22,579 bases of DNA from JAGGAG01 sp964638035 (GCA_964638035.1 CAZWXD010000033.1:1-22579), one strand, 5' to 3'; positions 7,869 through 15,910 are shown, numbered from the stretch's first letter. Notes: generated by a model from the letters alone, not told the origin. Numbers and translations: made by a program.

Positions 7869-8421
7869 CGAGACCGATCACCTCGCGGAAGTAGGCGGCA
7901 AGGTCGATGGCCAGGCCTGGAAATGCCGGGTTTGGCTGCCACGACAGCACGTCGTCCAGCACCTCGGGGCGGGGGTCGCCCGGCCGCCACCGCTCCACCA
8001 CCCGCGCGTCGAGGTCGACAACCCAGTATTCCGGCACGCCAGCTCGCTGGTAGAAGTGCCGCTTGAGTCCGCGATCGTACCGCGCCGTCCGGGGCGACAG
8101 CACCTCAACCACCAGGATCGGCAGGGGCGCCTCTTCCCATCGCTGGAAGCGCGGCCCCGGCGGCAGCACAAAGAGGTCGGGCTGGGTGAGTTGCCCGGGC
8201 GCCGGTTCGAGGTCGGCCGGGAGGGGAATCGACAGGCCAATGCCATGCTGCTTCACATAGGGATGCAGCAGGTGCTCGAGCTCCTTGATCGCCACCTGGT
8301 GGAGGGGACGGGCAGCCGGGCTCACCAGCAGCTCGCCGTCGATGAGTTCGTACCGGTTGCCGTCTGGCGGCAACGCCAGCACGCGCTCCCGCGTCCACGG
8401 GATGGTTTCGGGCATGCCCAT
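7864..8421 (-). CDS. Uma2 family PD-(D/E)XK nuclease-fold protein
   Basis: Uma2 (DUF820) proteins share a restriction-endonuclease-like fold; their cellular role is mostly unknown. The 185 residues show the family order: YELIDGEL at 24-31, D82 in QPDLFV, E106 in LVVEVLSP and K120 in GLKRHFY, matching the PD-(D/E)XK acidic-acidic-Lys core, then the hallmark AGVPEYWVVD. The start is ATG at 8421 (MGMPETIPW); MPETIPW at 8415 is also possible. The longer open frame to 8529 has a composition unlike the family. It is the first gene of the leftward cluster with the epimerase-like and DapA-like genes. Its last codons carry the putative ribosome binding site of the next gene. Confidence 0.88.
   Translation of the reverse strand: MGMPETIPWTRERVLALPPDGNRYELIDGELLVSPAARPLHQVAIKELEHLLHPYVKQHGIGLSIPLPADLEPAPGQLTQPDLFVLPPGPRFQRWEEAPLPILVVEVLSPRTARYDRGLKRHFYQRAGVPEYWVVDLDARVVERWRPGDPRPEVLDDVLSWQPNPAFPGLAIDLAAYFREVIGLD
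7876..7884 (-). promoter_or_regulatory. Extended Shine-Dalgarno before an ATT start
   Basis: GAGGTGATC, reading leftward, is a nine-base match to the standard complement of the 16S rRNA 3' end (AAGGAGGTGATC). It ends 7 bases before the ATT at 7868 that is proposed to start the epimerase-like gene. The core GAGG is 12 bases from ATT, longer than ideal. It lies inside the last codons of the Uma2 gene, so chance is possible. Confidence 0.4.
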
Positions 8422-8490
8422 AGCGTACGCTCGGCAGGTTGAAGGACACAAGGCGGCATCCGCCAACTTGTGGCCGGCTGGCCGGCGGAC

Positions 8491-8503
8491 CGGTATCATA
8501 CCG
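8491..8503. promoter_or_regulatory. Symmetric divergent -10 element between the Uma2 and yciI-like genes
   Basis: CGGTATCATACCG is a perfect palindrome apart from its central base. It reads TATCAT rightward (8494-8499) and TATGAT leftward, each one mismatch from TATAAT. It lies about 40 bases before the yciI-like GTG and about 70 before the Uma2 ATG. A GGCC-GGCT-GGCC element ends about 10 bases to the left. It could serve as a shared -10 for both directions or as an operator. Confidence 0.4.
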
Positions 8504-8539
8504 TTGCACGCCGGATCATTTCTCGCCACGGAGCAGCTC

Positions 8540-8848
8540 GTGCACTATCTCCTCACGTACGACATCGCGCCCACCTACCTCGCCCGCCGGGGGGAGTTCC
8601 GGCAGGCCCACCTCGACCTTGCGTGGGCCGCCTGCGATCGCGGCGACCTGCTGCTCGGCGGTGCCGTGGGCGACCCGGTGGACTGCACCATGCTGCTCTT
8701 CAGCGGCGACTCCCCTGCGGCAGCCGAGGCCTTTGCCAGGACCGACCCGTACGTCCTGAATGGGCTGGTGAAGCGCTGGACGGTGAAGCCCTGGCACACG
8801 GTGGTCGGCAGCAGCGCCGCCAGCCCGATCCGGAGGGTGCCCGGCTAG
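8540..8848 (+). CDS. YciI-like (YCII domain) protein
   Basis: Small soluble protein of 102 residues in the YCII family (ferredoxin-like alpha/beta barrel related to dehalogenases and muconolactone isomerases). The signature order is present: MHYLLTYD, the conserved H24 in RQAHLD, a GGAVGDPVD segment, and the conserved D69-P70 in TDPYVLNGLV followed by a W-x-V-x-PW strand. The His/Asp pair is the presumed active site; the substrate is unknown. The start is GTG at 8540, preceded by GGAG at six bases; there is no ATG near. It is divergent from the Uma2 cluster and followed by a GC-rich hairpin. Confidence 0.87.
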   Translation: MHYLLTYDIAPTYLARRGEFRQAHLDLAWAACDRGDLLLGGAVGDPVDCTMLLFSGDSPAAAEAFARTDPYVLNGLVKRWTVKPWHTVVGSSAASPIRRVPG

Positions 8849-8854
8849 CCCGCT

Positions 8855-8873
8855 GACGGGTTCCCGGCCCGTC
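8855..8873 (+). terminator. GC hairpin after the yciI-like gene
   Basis: GACGGG and CCCGTC form a 6-bp perfect stem with a 7-base loop, starting 6 bases after the stop. No T-run follows, so intrinsic termination is uncertain. Confidence 0.3.
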
Positions 8874-8922
8874 GCGCGCAATGCGGGTGCCCTTGTTCAC
8901 CCTGGCCAACGTGGAGTCCCCC

Positions 8923-10068
8923 ATGCGCGCATCCGCCCGGCTTGCCTGGCTCGCTTCCCTGGCACTGGCACCGCTCCTTGCCGCGGCGGAGCCGGCGCCC
9001 CGTGCCGTCGATGACCTCAGCGGCATCATCGCGGCGTTCATCGCGCGGTCGTCAACCGAGTGGGACGCGCTCGACGCGCTTCCCGGCATCAAGTGGGCAC
9101 CCCTTCCACCCGCGATGCTCAAGAACTGCCTTCCCGACGGTGGCTGCTTTGCCCGGCAGGGCAGTGCCACGGTGGATGGCCGGCCCTTCGCGATCATGGC
9201 AACCGGTGCCCGCACGATCGTGGCGACGCTCTACCTCAGGAACCAGGGTGCACCCATTGGCGAGGCGGCGGTGATCGACCGTCTCAAGCAATCGGGCGCC
9301 GAGGTGGCGCTCGCCCGCTGTCCCGTGAAGGGCGGTGCCGGAAGCACCAGCTGGTATCGCGTGAAGGGGAGTGGCGGGTCGGGAATCGTGGCCATCCAGG
9401 CGCCTCGCGGCAGCCGGCCTGCCGAGGGCTTCGTGGTCACGGGGGGCGACGAGCTGCCGCAGCTCCAGCCCAACCAGCTCGCCCTGTACAGCACCGACTG
9501 CGCACCCGGTGCGGTGCAGAAGCCGGTGGCCAGCGTGAAACCCCACGTCCAGCTCGCGGAAGTCATCACCACGCTGCTGGTGCCAGCGTCGGCGCAGGGA
9601 CTCGACTGGAAGGGGTTCACGAGCCTGGGCACCGGGATCGTTTGGAACGGGACCGAGCCGAAGAAGATGGACCTCATGACGCTGAAGAACGACCCCAGCC
9701 CCATGGCACTCACCGGCGCCACCGAACTGGCCCAGCGGAAGTTCTCGGCGCTGGCTAGCGGCACGGCGGCGCAGGTGAAGGCGGTGTACCTGGAGGAGCT
9801 CGGCATGCACCCGCGGGGCGAGCACATGCTGGGCGAGGTGTACCAACGGGGGATTGCGGTGAAGCTGGTGCGCTGCGGGCCGGTCTACACCGAGTCCACC
9901 AACAACTGGTACAGCCTCACCAGTGCGAAGACCCGTCCCGCCATGATCCAGCAGTCCATCAGGTACGAGGGCAACCAGACCCAGGAGGCGTACGCGCTCC
10001 GGCTGGATGGCACGCTGCCCCCGCGTGACCCACGCGACCGGGATCCGGGCGTGCAGGGCTGCCAGTAG
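8923..10068 (+). CDS. Secreted hypothetical protein with internal duplication
   Basis: Not recognised as a known family. The start is ATG at 8923: GTGGAG lies six bases before it and a clear signal peptide follows (RASAR, then a hydrophobic stretch to ALLAAAEPA, cleavage near residue 22). An upstream in-frame ATG at 8881 would spoil the signal peptide. The mature protein of about 360 residues appears to hold two related halves. About residues 88-165 and 272-350 align by eye: FAIMATGARTIVATLYL with FSALASGTAAQVKAVYL, then VALARC (C133) with VKLVRC (C318), then STSWYRV with STNNWYSL. Six cysteines remain (69, 75, 133, 193, 318, 380). The C-terminus is Pro/Asp/Arg-rich. A periplasmic or exported location is inferred. 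It precedes an M16 peptidase gene by 75 bases, on the same strand. Confidence 0.8.
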   Translation: MRASARLAWLASLALAPLLAAAEPAPRAVDDLSGIIAAFIARSSTEWDALDALPGIKWAPLPPAMLKNCLPDGGCFARQGSATVDGRPFAIMATGARTIVATLYLRNQGAPIGEAAVIDRLKQSGAEVALARCPVKGGAGSTSWYRVKGSGGSGIVAIQAPRGSRPAEGFVVTGGDELPQLQPNQLALYSTDCAPGAVQKPVASVKPHVQLAEVITTLLVPASAQGLDWKGFTSLGTGIVWNGTEPKKMDLMTLKNDPSPMALTGATELAQRKFSALASGTAAQVKAVYLEELGMHPRGEHMLGEVYQRGIAVKLVRCGPVYTESTNNWYSLTSAKTRPAMIQQSIRYEGNQTQEAYALRLDGTLPPRDPRDRDPGVQGCQ

Positions 10069-10075
10069 CGGAGAT

Positions 10076-10106
10076 CGCGGCCAGCCGGCCGCGGAGGCGG
10101 TAGATT
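10076..10106 (+). promoter_or_regulatory. Hairpin plus -10-like element before the M16 peptidase gene
   Basis: CGCGGCC and GGCCGCG form a 7-bp stem with a 4-base AGCC loop (10076-10093), beginning 8 bases after the previous stop. TAGATT follows at 10101-10106, 37 bases before the peptidase ATG. The hairpin may terminate the secreted-protein transcript (no T-run) or be a regulator site for the promoter. No good -35 is visible. Confidence 0.35.
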
Positions 10107-10143
10107 CCGGGCACTCGTCACCTCGAACCCACGAGGCCCTGAC

Positions 10144-12915
10144 ATGCCACGGATCGCCCTCGTTACCCTGGCCGCGCTCGCCGCAGCAACCCCCGTCGCC
10201 GCACAGGGCCGCGCCCGCACCACGCCGCCACCCGTGCCAATCCCCGAGATTCCGTTCACGCAGTACACCCTGAAGAACGGGCTCACCCTCATCATCCACG
10301 AGGACCACAAGGCGCCCATCGTGGCGGTGAACGTGTGGTACCACGTGGGCTCGAAGAACGAGCGGCCGGGCCGCACCGGGTTTGCCCACCTCTTCGAGCA
10401 CCTGATGTTCCAGGGGAGCGAGAACCACAACACCGACTTCATCATGGCCGTGCAGGCCGCCGGTGGCACCGACCTGAACGGCACCACGAGCAACGACCGC
10501 ACCAACTACTTCCAGAACGTGCCCGTCCAGGCCCTCGACCGCATCCTGTTCCTCGAGTCCGATCGCATGGGGCACCTGCTCGGGGTGATTGACCAGCCGC
10601 GCCTCGATGAGCAGCGCGGGGTGGTGCAGAACGAGAAGCGCCAGGGGGAGAGCCAGCCCTACGGCAAGACCTGGATCACGATGACCGAGAACACCTGGCC
10701 GAAGGGCCACCCGTACTCCTGGTCGGTGATTGGCTCCATGGACGACCTGAACGCCGCCACCCTGGATGACGTGAAGGAGTGGTTCCGCACCTGGTATGGC
10801 CCGTCGAACACCGTGCTCGTCGTGGCTGGGGATGTCAGCGCCCTGGACGTGAAGGCACGGGTCGAGCGCTACTTCGGGGACATACCGCCGGGTCCTCCGC
10901 TCCCCAGGCAACAGGCGTTCGTGGCGAAGCGCACGGGGACGCAGCGGCAGGTCCTGCAGGATCGCGTGCCACAAGCCCGGATCCTCAAGGTGTGGAACGT
11001 GCCGGAGTACGGCTCGCCCGACGCTGGCTACCTGCAGCTCGCGTCTGCCGTGCTGGGGCAGGGCAAGTCATCCAGGCTGTACAAGCGCCTGGTCTACACT
11101 GACCGGATCGCGACGGACGCGAGCTCGTTCACCTTTGCGCGGGAGATCGCGTCACAGTTCATCCTCATGGCCACGGCACAGCCGGGCGGGGACCTCGGCG
11201 CGGTGGAGCGCGCCATGGACGAGGAGCTTGCCCGGTTCCTGCAGCAGGGCCCGACCGTCGCCGAGCTCGAACGGGTGAAGGTCCAGCTCCGCAGCGACTT
11301 CGTACGTGGCCTGGAGCGCATCGGGGGCTTTGGCGGCAAGTCGGACGTGCTGGCCCAGTCCGCCACGTTCCTTGGTGACGCCGGGGCCTACCGTGCGCGG
11401 ATGGAGCACCTCCTGGCGGCGACACCAGCCCAGGTGCGTGATGCTGCCGCGCGCTGGCTCCCGGATGGCCAGTACGTGCTGGAGATCCAGCCATTCCCCG
11501 ACTTCGCTGCGGCCCCAACCGACGTGGACCGGAAGGTGCTTCCGGCCATCGGGCCGGCGCCAAGCGCACCGCTGGCCACGCCGGAGCAGGCGACCCTGTC
11601 CAACGGGCTCGAGGTGCAGCTCGTCCGGCGCACCGACCTGCCCATCGTCACGATGGTGCTGGGAGTCGAGGGCGGCTATGCGGCCGACCAGGGCGCCAGG
11701 TGGGGCACCGCAGCCTTCGCCGCCGAAATGCTGGACGAGGGCACACGCACCCGGACGGCGCTGCAGGTTGCGGACGGGCTCGAGCGGGCCGGCGCACGCC
11801 TGTACAGCCAGGCCGCGCTCGACGTCAACGTCATCACCTTGATGGCGCTCACCGACAAGCTGGACCCGGCGCTCGACATTTTTGCCGATGTGGTGCTCCA
11901 CCCCGCCTTCCCGGCCAGCGACATGGAGCGCACCAGGAGGGTGATCGATGCCCGCATCCGCCAGGAGAAGGTCTCGCCCACCGGGATGGGGCTCCGGACG
12001 CTCCCGCAGTTCCTGTACGGACGCGACCACGCCTACAGCCAGCCCCTGACCGGCTCGGGCACCGAGGCCACCATCGCGGCGATGACACGCGAGGACCTGG
12101 TGGCGTTCCACCAGCACTGGTTCAAGCCCAACCACGCGAGGCTGTTCGTGGTGGGTGACGTGTCCATGGATGCGCTCGTGCCCCGGCTCGAGCGGGTGTT
12201 CGGCGGATGGAAGCCGGGTGACGTGCCGGCCAAGAACCTCGCGACCGTGCCGGCGCGTCCCGAGCGGGCCGTCTACATCATGGACCGGAAGGGCGCGGAG
12301 CAGTCGGTGATCTTCGCCGCCCAGCTTATTCCGCCGCGCAACATGCCAGGCGACCATGCTTTCCAGCTCTTTGACGAGGCGGTGGCCGGTTCCTACTCGG
12401 CGCGCCTGAACCAGAACCTGCGCGAGGACAAGCACTGGTCGTACGGTGCGTCGTCCTTCTACTACGACGGACGCGGCCAGCGCCCGTGGACCATGTACGC
12501 ACCGGTACAGACCGACAAGACGAAGGAGTCGCTGCAGGAGGTGGTGCGCGAGATGACCGAGGCGGTGGGCCCGAGGCCGGTCTCCGCGGAAGAGCTCGCG
12601 GCGGCGAAGGAACGCCTGACGCGCAGCCTGTCAGGGCGGTGGGAGACCGGGTGGGCCGTGGCCGACGCACTCCGCGAGGTCAGCACCTTCGACCTGCCGG
12701 CCGGGTATTTCAGGACCTACGCGCAGGACCTGAACGCCGTGACGGTGGACGACGTGGCCCGGGTGTCCCGGGCAATCGTGCAACCCGGCAACCAGGTGAT
12801 CCTCGTGGTCGGCGATCGCGAGAAGATCGAGCCCGGCATTCGCGAACTCGACCTGGGCCCGGTGGAGGTGCTCAGCGCCGACGGCACGCCCATCCGCGCG
12901 GCCGCGGCACCCTGA
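10144..12915 (+). CDS. Secreted M16 family zinc metallopeptidase (two-half, pitrilysin/PqqL-like)
   Basis: Exported peptidase of 923 residues, with a signal peptide at 1-20 (AATPVAA then QG). The N-terminal half carries the inverted zinc motif H82-LFE-H86 in GFAHLFEHLMF, with E85 as base, and the third zinc ligand E164 in QNEKRQ about 79 residues later, as in pitrilysin-type enzymes. The second half begins near residue 480 (ATLSNGLEVQLV). It repeats the fold but has AAFAAEM where HxxEH would be, so it is the non-catalytic half. R760 and Y767 (LREDKHWSYG) match the conserved substrate-orienting Arg/Tyr pair. The two halves in one chain would form a clamshell chamber for unfolded peptides up to moderate size. 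GAGG lies seven bases before the ATG. The stop is only 6 bases from that of the convergent permease gene. Confidence 0.95.
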   Translation: MPRIALVTLAALAAATPVAAQGRARTTPPPVPIPEIPFTQYTLKNGLTLIIHEDHKAPIVAVNVWYHVGSKNERPGRTGFAHLFEHLMFQGSENHNTDFIMAVQAAGGTDLNGTTSNDRTNYFQNVPVQALDRILFLESDRMGHLLGVIDQPRLDEQRGVVQNEKRQGESQPYGKTWITMTENTWPKGHPYSWSVIGSMDDLNAATLDDVKEWFRTWYGPSNTVLVVAGDVSALDVKARVERYFGDIPPGPPLPRQQAFVAKRTGTQRQVLQDRVPQARILKVWNVPEYGSPDAGYLQLASAVLGQGKSSRLYKRLVYTDRIATDASSFTFAREIASQFILMATAQPGGDLGAVERAMDEELARFLQQGPTVAELERVKVQLRSDFVRGLERIGGFGGKSDVLAQSATFLGDAGAYRARMEHLLAATPAQVRDAAARWLPDGQYVLEIQPFPDFAAAPTDVDRKVLPAIGPAPSAPLATPEQATLSNGLEVQLVRRTDLPIVTMVLGVEGGYAADQGARWGTAAFAAEMLDEGTRTRTALQVADGLERAGARLYSQAALDVNVITLMALTDKLDPALDIFADVVLHPAFPASDMERTRRVIDARIRQEKVSPTGMGLRTLPQFLYGRDHAYSQPLTGSGTEATIAAMTREDLVAFHQHWFKPNHARLFVVGDVSMDALVPRLERVFGGWKPGDVPAKNLATVPARPERAVYIMDRKGAEQSVIFAAQLIPPRNMPGDHAFQLFDEAVAGSYSARLNQNLREDKHWSYGASSFYYDGRGQRPWTMYAPVQTDKTKESLQEVVREMTEAVGPRPVSAEELAAAKERLTRSLSGRWETGWAVADALREVSTFDLPAGYFRTYAQDLNAVTVDDVARVSRAIVQPGNQVILVVGDREKIEPGIRELDLGPVEVLSADGTPIRAAAAP

Positions 12916-12917
12916 GC

Positions 12918-12934
12918 GGCGCTACCGGAGCGCC
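12918..12934. terminator. Shared hairpin between convergent peptidase and permease genes
   Basis: GGCGCT and AGCGCC form a perfect 6-bp stem with a 5-base loop, starting two bases after the peptidase stop and containing the permease stop codon. The same hairpin forms on both strands. No T-run follows on either side, so it may act as a bidirectional pause or decay barrier rather than a classical terminator. Confidence 0.35.
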
Positions 12935-14085
12935 TGCACCACCGGGACCTTCGAGGCCCGCCGCGCCGGGAAGTAGCCACCGAGGAGGCCCATCACGACG
13001 GCGAACACCAACCCGGCGGCCAGCAGCATCGGCGTGATCCGGAAGGAGAAGGCAATCTCGCTGAACGTGGCCCAGTTGGTGGTGCTGGTGACGATGCCGT
13101 TGAGCGGGAGCGCCAGCAGGCACCCGATGATCCCGCCGATCGTCGCCACCAGCACCGACTCGGCGAGGAAGCTGGCCAGCACGCTGCGGGGACGGAACCC
13201 GAGGGTGAGCAGGACGCCGATCTCCGGCATGCGCGACGCCACCGCGGCGTACATCGTGTTCACCGCCCCGAAGATGGCGCCAACCGCCATGATGCTGGTA
13301 ATGAGGATGGCGAGGATCCGCAGGATGTTGCCCAGCAGCTGCGACTGCTTGGCATAGAACTCAGACTCCCGGTGGACGTCCACCGTGATCCGCTTGTCGG
13401 CCTCCATCACCCGCTTGGCCTCATCGAACGCCGCCGGATCGGCGAGGCGGAAGGAGACCGACTGGAACCCGTCGCGGCGCAGTGCGGGCAATACCTGCTC
13501 GTTCTCGCCCCAGAGCTCCGACTCGAACGCCGAGCCGCCCGCCGTGAAGTGACAGGTCACTTCCCAGGGCCGCCCCGCAAAGAACATGGACTGGCCGATG
13601 GCGGTGTGGGGGAAGCGGCCCACGAGCTTCCGCCCGACGCAGATCTCGTTCCTGCCGGGCGACGGCTTCCGCCCCTCGGTCACCACCACGTTGGACCGGA
13701 CCAGCCAGGCGGCCTCGCTCACGCCGCGCACCACGACGTTGGCCATGGCGGTCGTGTCCTCGATCCGGCCCATGGCGATCACCACGTACAGCTCGGGGCT
13801 CAACAACGCCTTGCCGTCGCTCCCCCGCGCCACGTGGGGCATGGACGCGATGATGCTGGTGGCCTGGCGGTCGAGCGAGCTCGACATCTCTGCATCGGCC
13901 CCCTTGCGGAGCACGAGCACGTTCTGGTCGGACCCGGTCCGCACCAGTGCCGCGGCAAACCCGTTGGCCAGTGCCAGCATGCCGATGAACACGGCCACCA
14001 CGAGTGCGATGCCCAGTGCCGTCATCAGGGTGGACATGGGGCGTGCCCGCATGCTGCGCAGGTTGTAGATGAGCGGGATCTTCAC
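12922..14085 (-). CDS. ABC exporter permease B (MacB/FtsX-like)
   Basis: Inner-membrane subunit of 387 residues in the MacB/LolCE superfamily. One helix lies near the N-terminus (STLMTALGIALVVAVFIGM). A long periplasmic domain follows, then three C-terminal helices (around AILITSIMAVGAIFGAV, SVLVATIGGIIGCLL and LLAAGLVFAVVMGLLGG), ending FPARRASKVPVVQALR, the typical FtsX-like end. The start is GTG at 14085, overlapping the previous stop as GTGA, with GAGG six bases upstream. The open frame continues far upstream, but that part is a shadow of permease A. It presumably pairs with permease A, since the two differ in sequence. Last gene of the exporter operon. Confidence 0.92.
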   Translation of the reverse strand: MKIPLIYNLRSMRARPMSTLMTALGIALVVAVFIGMLALANGFAAALVRTGSDQNVLVLRKGADAEMSSSLDRQATSIIASMPHVARGSDGKALLSPELYVVIAMGRIEDTTAMANVVVRGVSEAAWLVRSNVVVTEGRKPSPGRNEICVGRKLVGRFPHTAIGQSMFFAGRPWEVTCHFTAGGSAFESELWGENEQVLPALRRDGFQSVSFRLADPAAFDEAKRVMEADKRITVDVHRESEFYAKQSQLLGNILRILAILITSIMAVGAIFGAVNTMYAAVASRMPEIGVLLTLGFRPRSVLASFLAESVLVATIGGIIGCLLALPLNGIVTSTTNWATFSEIAFSFRITPMLLAAGLVFAVVMGLLGGYFPARRASKVPVVQALR

Positions 14086-15224
14086 TCGACACCTCGCAGG
14101 GCCGCCACCACCGGGAGCCGGGCCGCGCGCGTCGCCGGGATGATCCCGCTCGCCAGCATCAGCACCAGCGCGATCCCGGCACCCACCAGCATCGTGCCCA
14201 CGGTGACGTCGAACCCGGGCAGGAACCCGGCGGCATTGAAGTTGGTGGACTTGTAGAGCAGCTTGGCCGCGCCCAACCCCACCACCGCGCCCACCACGGC
14301 AATGGCGCCGGCCTCCGCCAGCACCAGGGCGAAGAGCAGCCGGTCGGGATAGCCGATGGTCTTCAGCACGGCGACTTCCCGCGTGCGCTCGCGCGCGCTC
14401 ATCATCATGGCGTTGGCGGTGACGAGGAGGATCGCGAACACCACGGCCAGCCCGATGGTGTTCATCAACAGGCCGATGTTCCCCCACATCGTGGCAAAGC
14501 TGGCATTGAACGCCTGCTCCGTCCCGGTCTTGGTGGGCGACGGGGAGTTCCGGAACTGGTCATCCACCGCCTTGGCGATGGCCGGGGCACTTCCCGGCTG
14601 GTCGATCTGCATGATGTACCAGCCCACCTCGCCCCGGCGCTCGCTCCGCTCGTCCAGGTAGCTGTAGTGGAACATCATGGCGTCGTCGTTGATGGCCGGG
14701 TCGGTGGGCGTGTAGATGCCCCGGACGGTGAAGGTCCAGTCGCCCGGGTAGATCGTGCCGCGCAGGGTGACATTCTGGCCCAGCTTCCAGCCGAAGAGCT
14801 CGGTGAGCCGCGCCCCGATCAGCGCCCCGCCCCGGTCCTGCAGGAAGGCCTCGAGCTGGTCAGGCGGGACCGACATCTCGGGATAGATCTCGAGGTAGGT
14901 CTTCGCATCCACCGCGAAGTTGGCGAAGAAGCGCTTGCCGTCACCGTACTGGCCCCCGAACCAGTTGGCCCAGGTGACCTTCTCGACGCCCGGAACGGCC
15001 GCGAGCCGGTTGGCATAGGCCTCGGGCAACGGCAGCACGAACCCGGTGGCATTCGTTACTACTACGCGCCGGGCGCTGCCGAACTGCGACGCGGCGCCCA
15101 GGGTGGTGATGACGGTGCGGAGCGAGGCAAAGAGGAACAGCGCCAGCGCCACGCTGGCCGTGGTCAGGAAGGTGCGCCGCTTGTGGCGAAGGAGGTTCGC
15201 GCGGAGCAGGACCCAGAACCTCAC
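14082..15224 (-). CDS. ABC exporter permease A (MacB/FtsX-like)
   Basis: Inner-membrane subunit of 380 residues with the four-helix MacB/LolE layout: a first helix near residues 20-40 (FLTTASVALALFLFASL), a periplasmic domain to about 245, then helices around GLAVVFAILLVTANAMM, LFALVLAEAGAIAVVGAVVG and GAGIALVLMLASGIIPA, ending RAARLPVVAALRGVE. RERTREVAVLKTIGY before the third helix is the usual coupling segment that contacts the ATPase. The start is GTG at 15224, sharing GTGA with the stop of the ATPase gene. Unlike MacB, the ATPase is a separate protein and there are two distinct permeases, as in LolCDE. The adaptor gene points to a MacA-type export role. Confidence 0.92.
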   Translation of the reverse strand: MRFWVLLRANLLRHKRRTFLTTASVALALFLFASLRTVITTLGAASQFGSARRVVVTNATGFVLPLPEAYANRLAAVPGVEKVTWANWFGGQYGDGKRFFANFAVDAKTYLEIYPEMSVPPDQLEAFLQDRGGALIGARLTELFGWKLGQNVTLRGTIYPGDWTFTVRGIYTPTDPAINDDAMMFHYSYLDERSERRGEVGWYIMQIDQPGSAPAIAKAVDDQFRNSPSPTKTGTEQAFNASFATMWGNIGLLMNTIGLAVVFAILLVTANAMMMSARERTREVAVLKTIGYPDRLLFALVLAEAGAIAVVGAVVGLGAAKLLYKSTNFNAAGFLPGFDVTVGTMLVGAGIALVLMLASGIIPATRAARLPVVAALRGVE

Positions 15225-15910
15225 CGGGCCGCCTCCGCCTGCTCCACGAACGTGCCCTTTTCCAGGTGCAGCTGCTTGCGGGCCTGGCTGGCGGCGTGTG
15301 GATCGTGCGTGACGATCAGGATGGTCTTGCCGAACTCGCTGTTGAGCCGGCCCAGCAGGGCCAGCACTTCCTGGGAACTCTTCGCATCGAGCTGGCCGGT
15401 GGGCTCGTCGAGCAGCACCAGGGTGGGGTCGGCCACGATCGCCCGCGCGATCGCCACGCGCTGCTCCTGCCCGCCGGAGAGCTGCCGGGGAAAGTGGTCC
15501 ATCCGGTCATCGAGGCCGACCACGCCAAGGGCGATGCGAACCCGCTCGTCCCGCTCCTTCTTCGTGAGCCGGGTGAGGAGCAGCGGCAGCTCCACGTTCT
15601 GGAACGCGGTGAGCACCGGGAGGAGGTTGAACTGCTGGAAGACGAAGCCAACGTGCTCCGCCCGCCAGGCGGCCAGCTGCGCCGAGTTCATGGCGCTCAC
15701 CTCCGCGCCGCCCACGCGCACCGTGCCGCTGGTGGGCTTGTCCAGGCCAGCCACGAGGTTGAGCAGGGTGGACTTGCCCGAACCCGACGGCCCCATCAGC
15801 GCCGTGAAGCTGCCCTGTTCCACGTCGAGCGTGAGGCCGGTGAAGACGTCAATGCGCTCGGTACCGCGGAAGAAGGTCTTGGTGACGTCCCGGATCTCGA
15901 CCAGGGCCAT
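15221..15910 (-). CDS. ABC exporter ATPase (MacB/LolD-like)
   Basis: Cytoplasmic ATP-hydrolysing subunit of 229 residues. Visible motifs are Walker A GPSGSGKST at 40-48, Q-loop near Q92-Q93, signature LSGGQ at 144-148, Walker B LVLLDEP at 164-170 with catalytic E169, and switch H202 in THDPH. The FNLLPVLTAFQNVELPL segment is characteristic of the LolD/MacB/FtsE branch that powers mechanotransmission rather than classical substrate passage. The ATG at 15910 is 22 bases after the adaptor stop. Its stop overlaps the permease A start, so translation is coupled. Confidence 0.95.
   Translation of the reverse strand: MALVEIRDVTKTFFRGTERIDVFTGLTLDVEQGSFTALMGPSGSGKSTLLNLVAGLDKPTSGTVRVGGAEVSAMNSAQLAAWRAEHVGFVFQQFNLLPVLTAFQNVELPLLLTRLTKKERDERVRIALGVVGLDDRMDHFPRQLSGGQEQRVAIARAIVADPTLVLLDEPTGQLDAKSSQEVLALLGRLNSEFGKTILIVTHDPHAASQARKQLHLEKGTFVEQAEAAR

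Noticed and set aside
7864..8421. Uma2 gene as part of a restriction or defence system
   Set aside because: Uma2 proteins are common stand-alone genes; no methylase, helicase or other defence gene lies near, and its operon partners look metabolic.
9052..10974. 640-codon open frame on the minus strand
   Set aside because: It lies opposite the secreted protein and the M16 peptidase, both with clear signal peptides or motifs. Its translation is His/Gly/Arg-rich with no recognisable domain, a typical shadow in GC-rich DNA.
14086..14487. Extension of permease B upstream of GTG 14085
   Set aside because: This is another frame of permease A. The GTGA overlap with a well-placed GAGG marks the real start.
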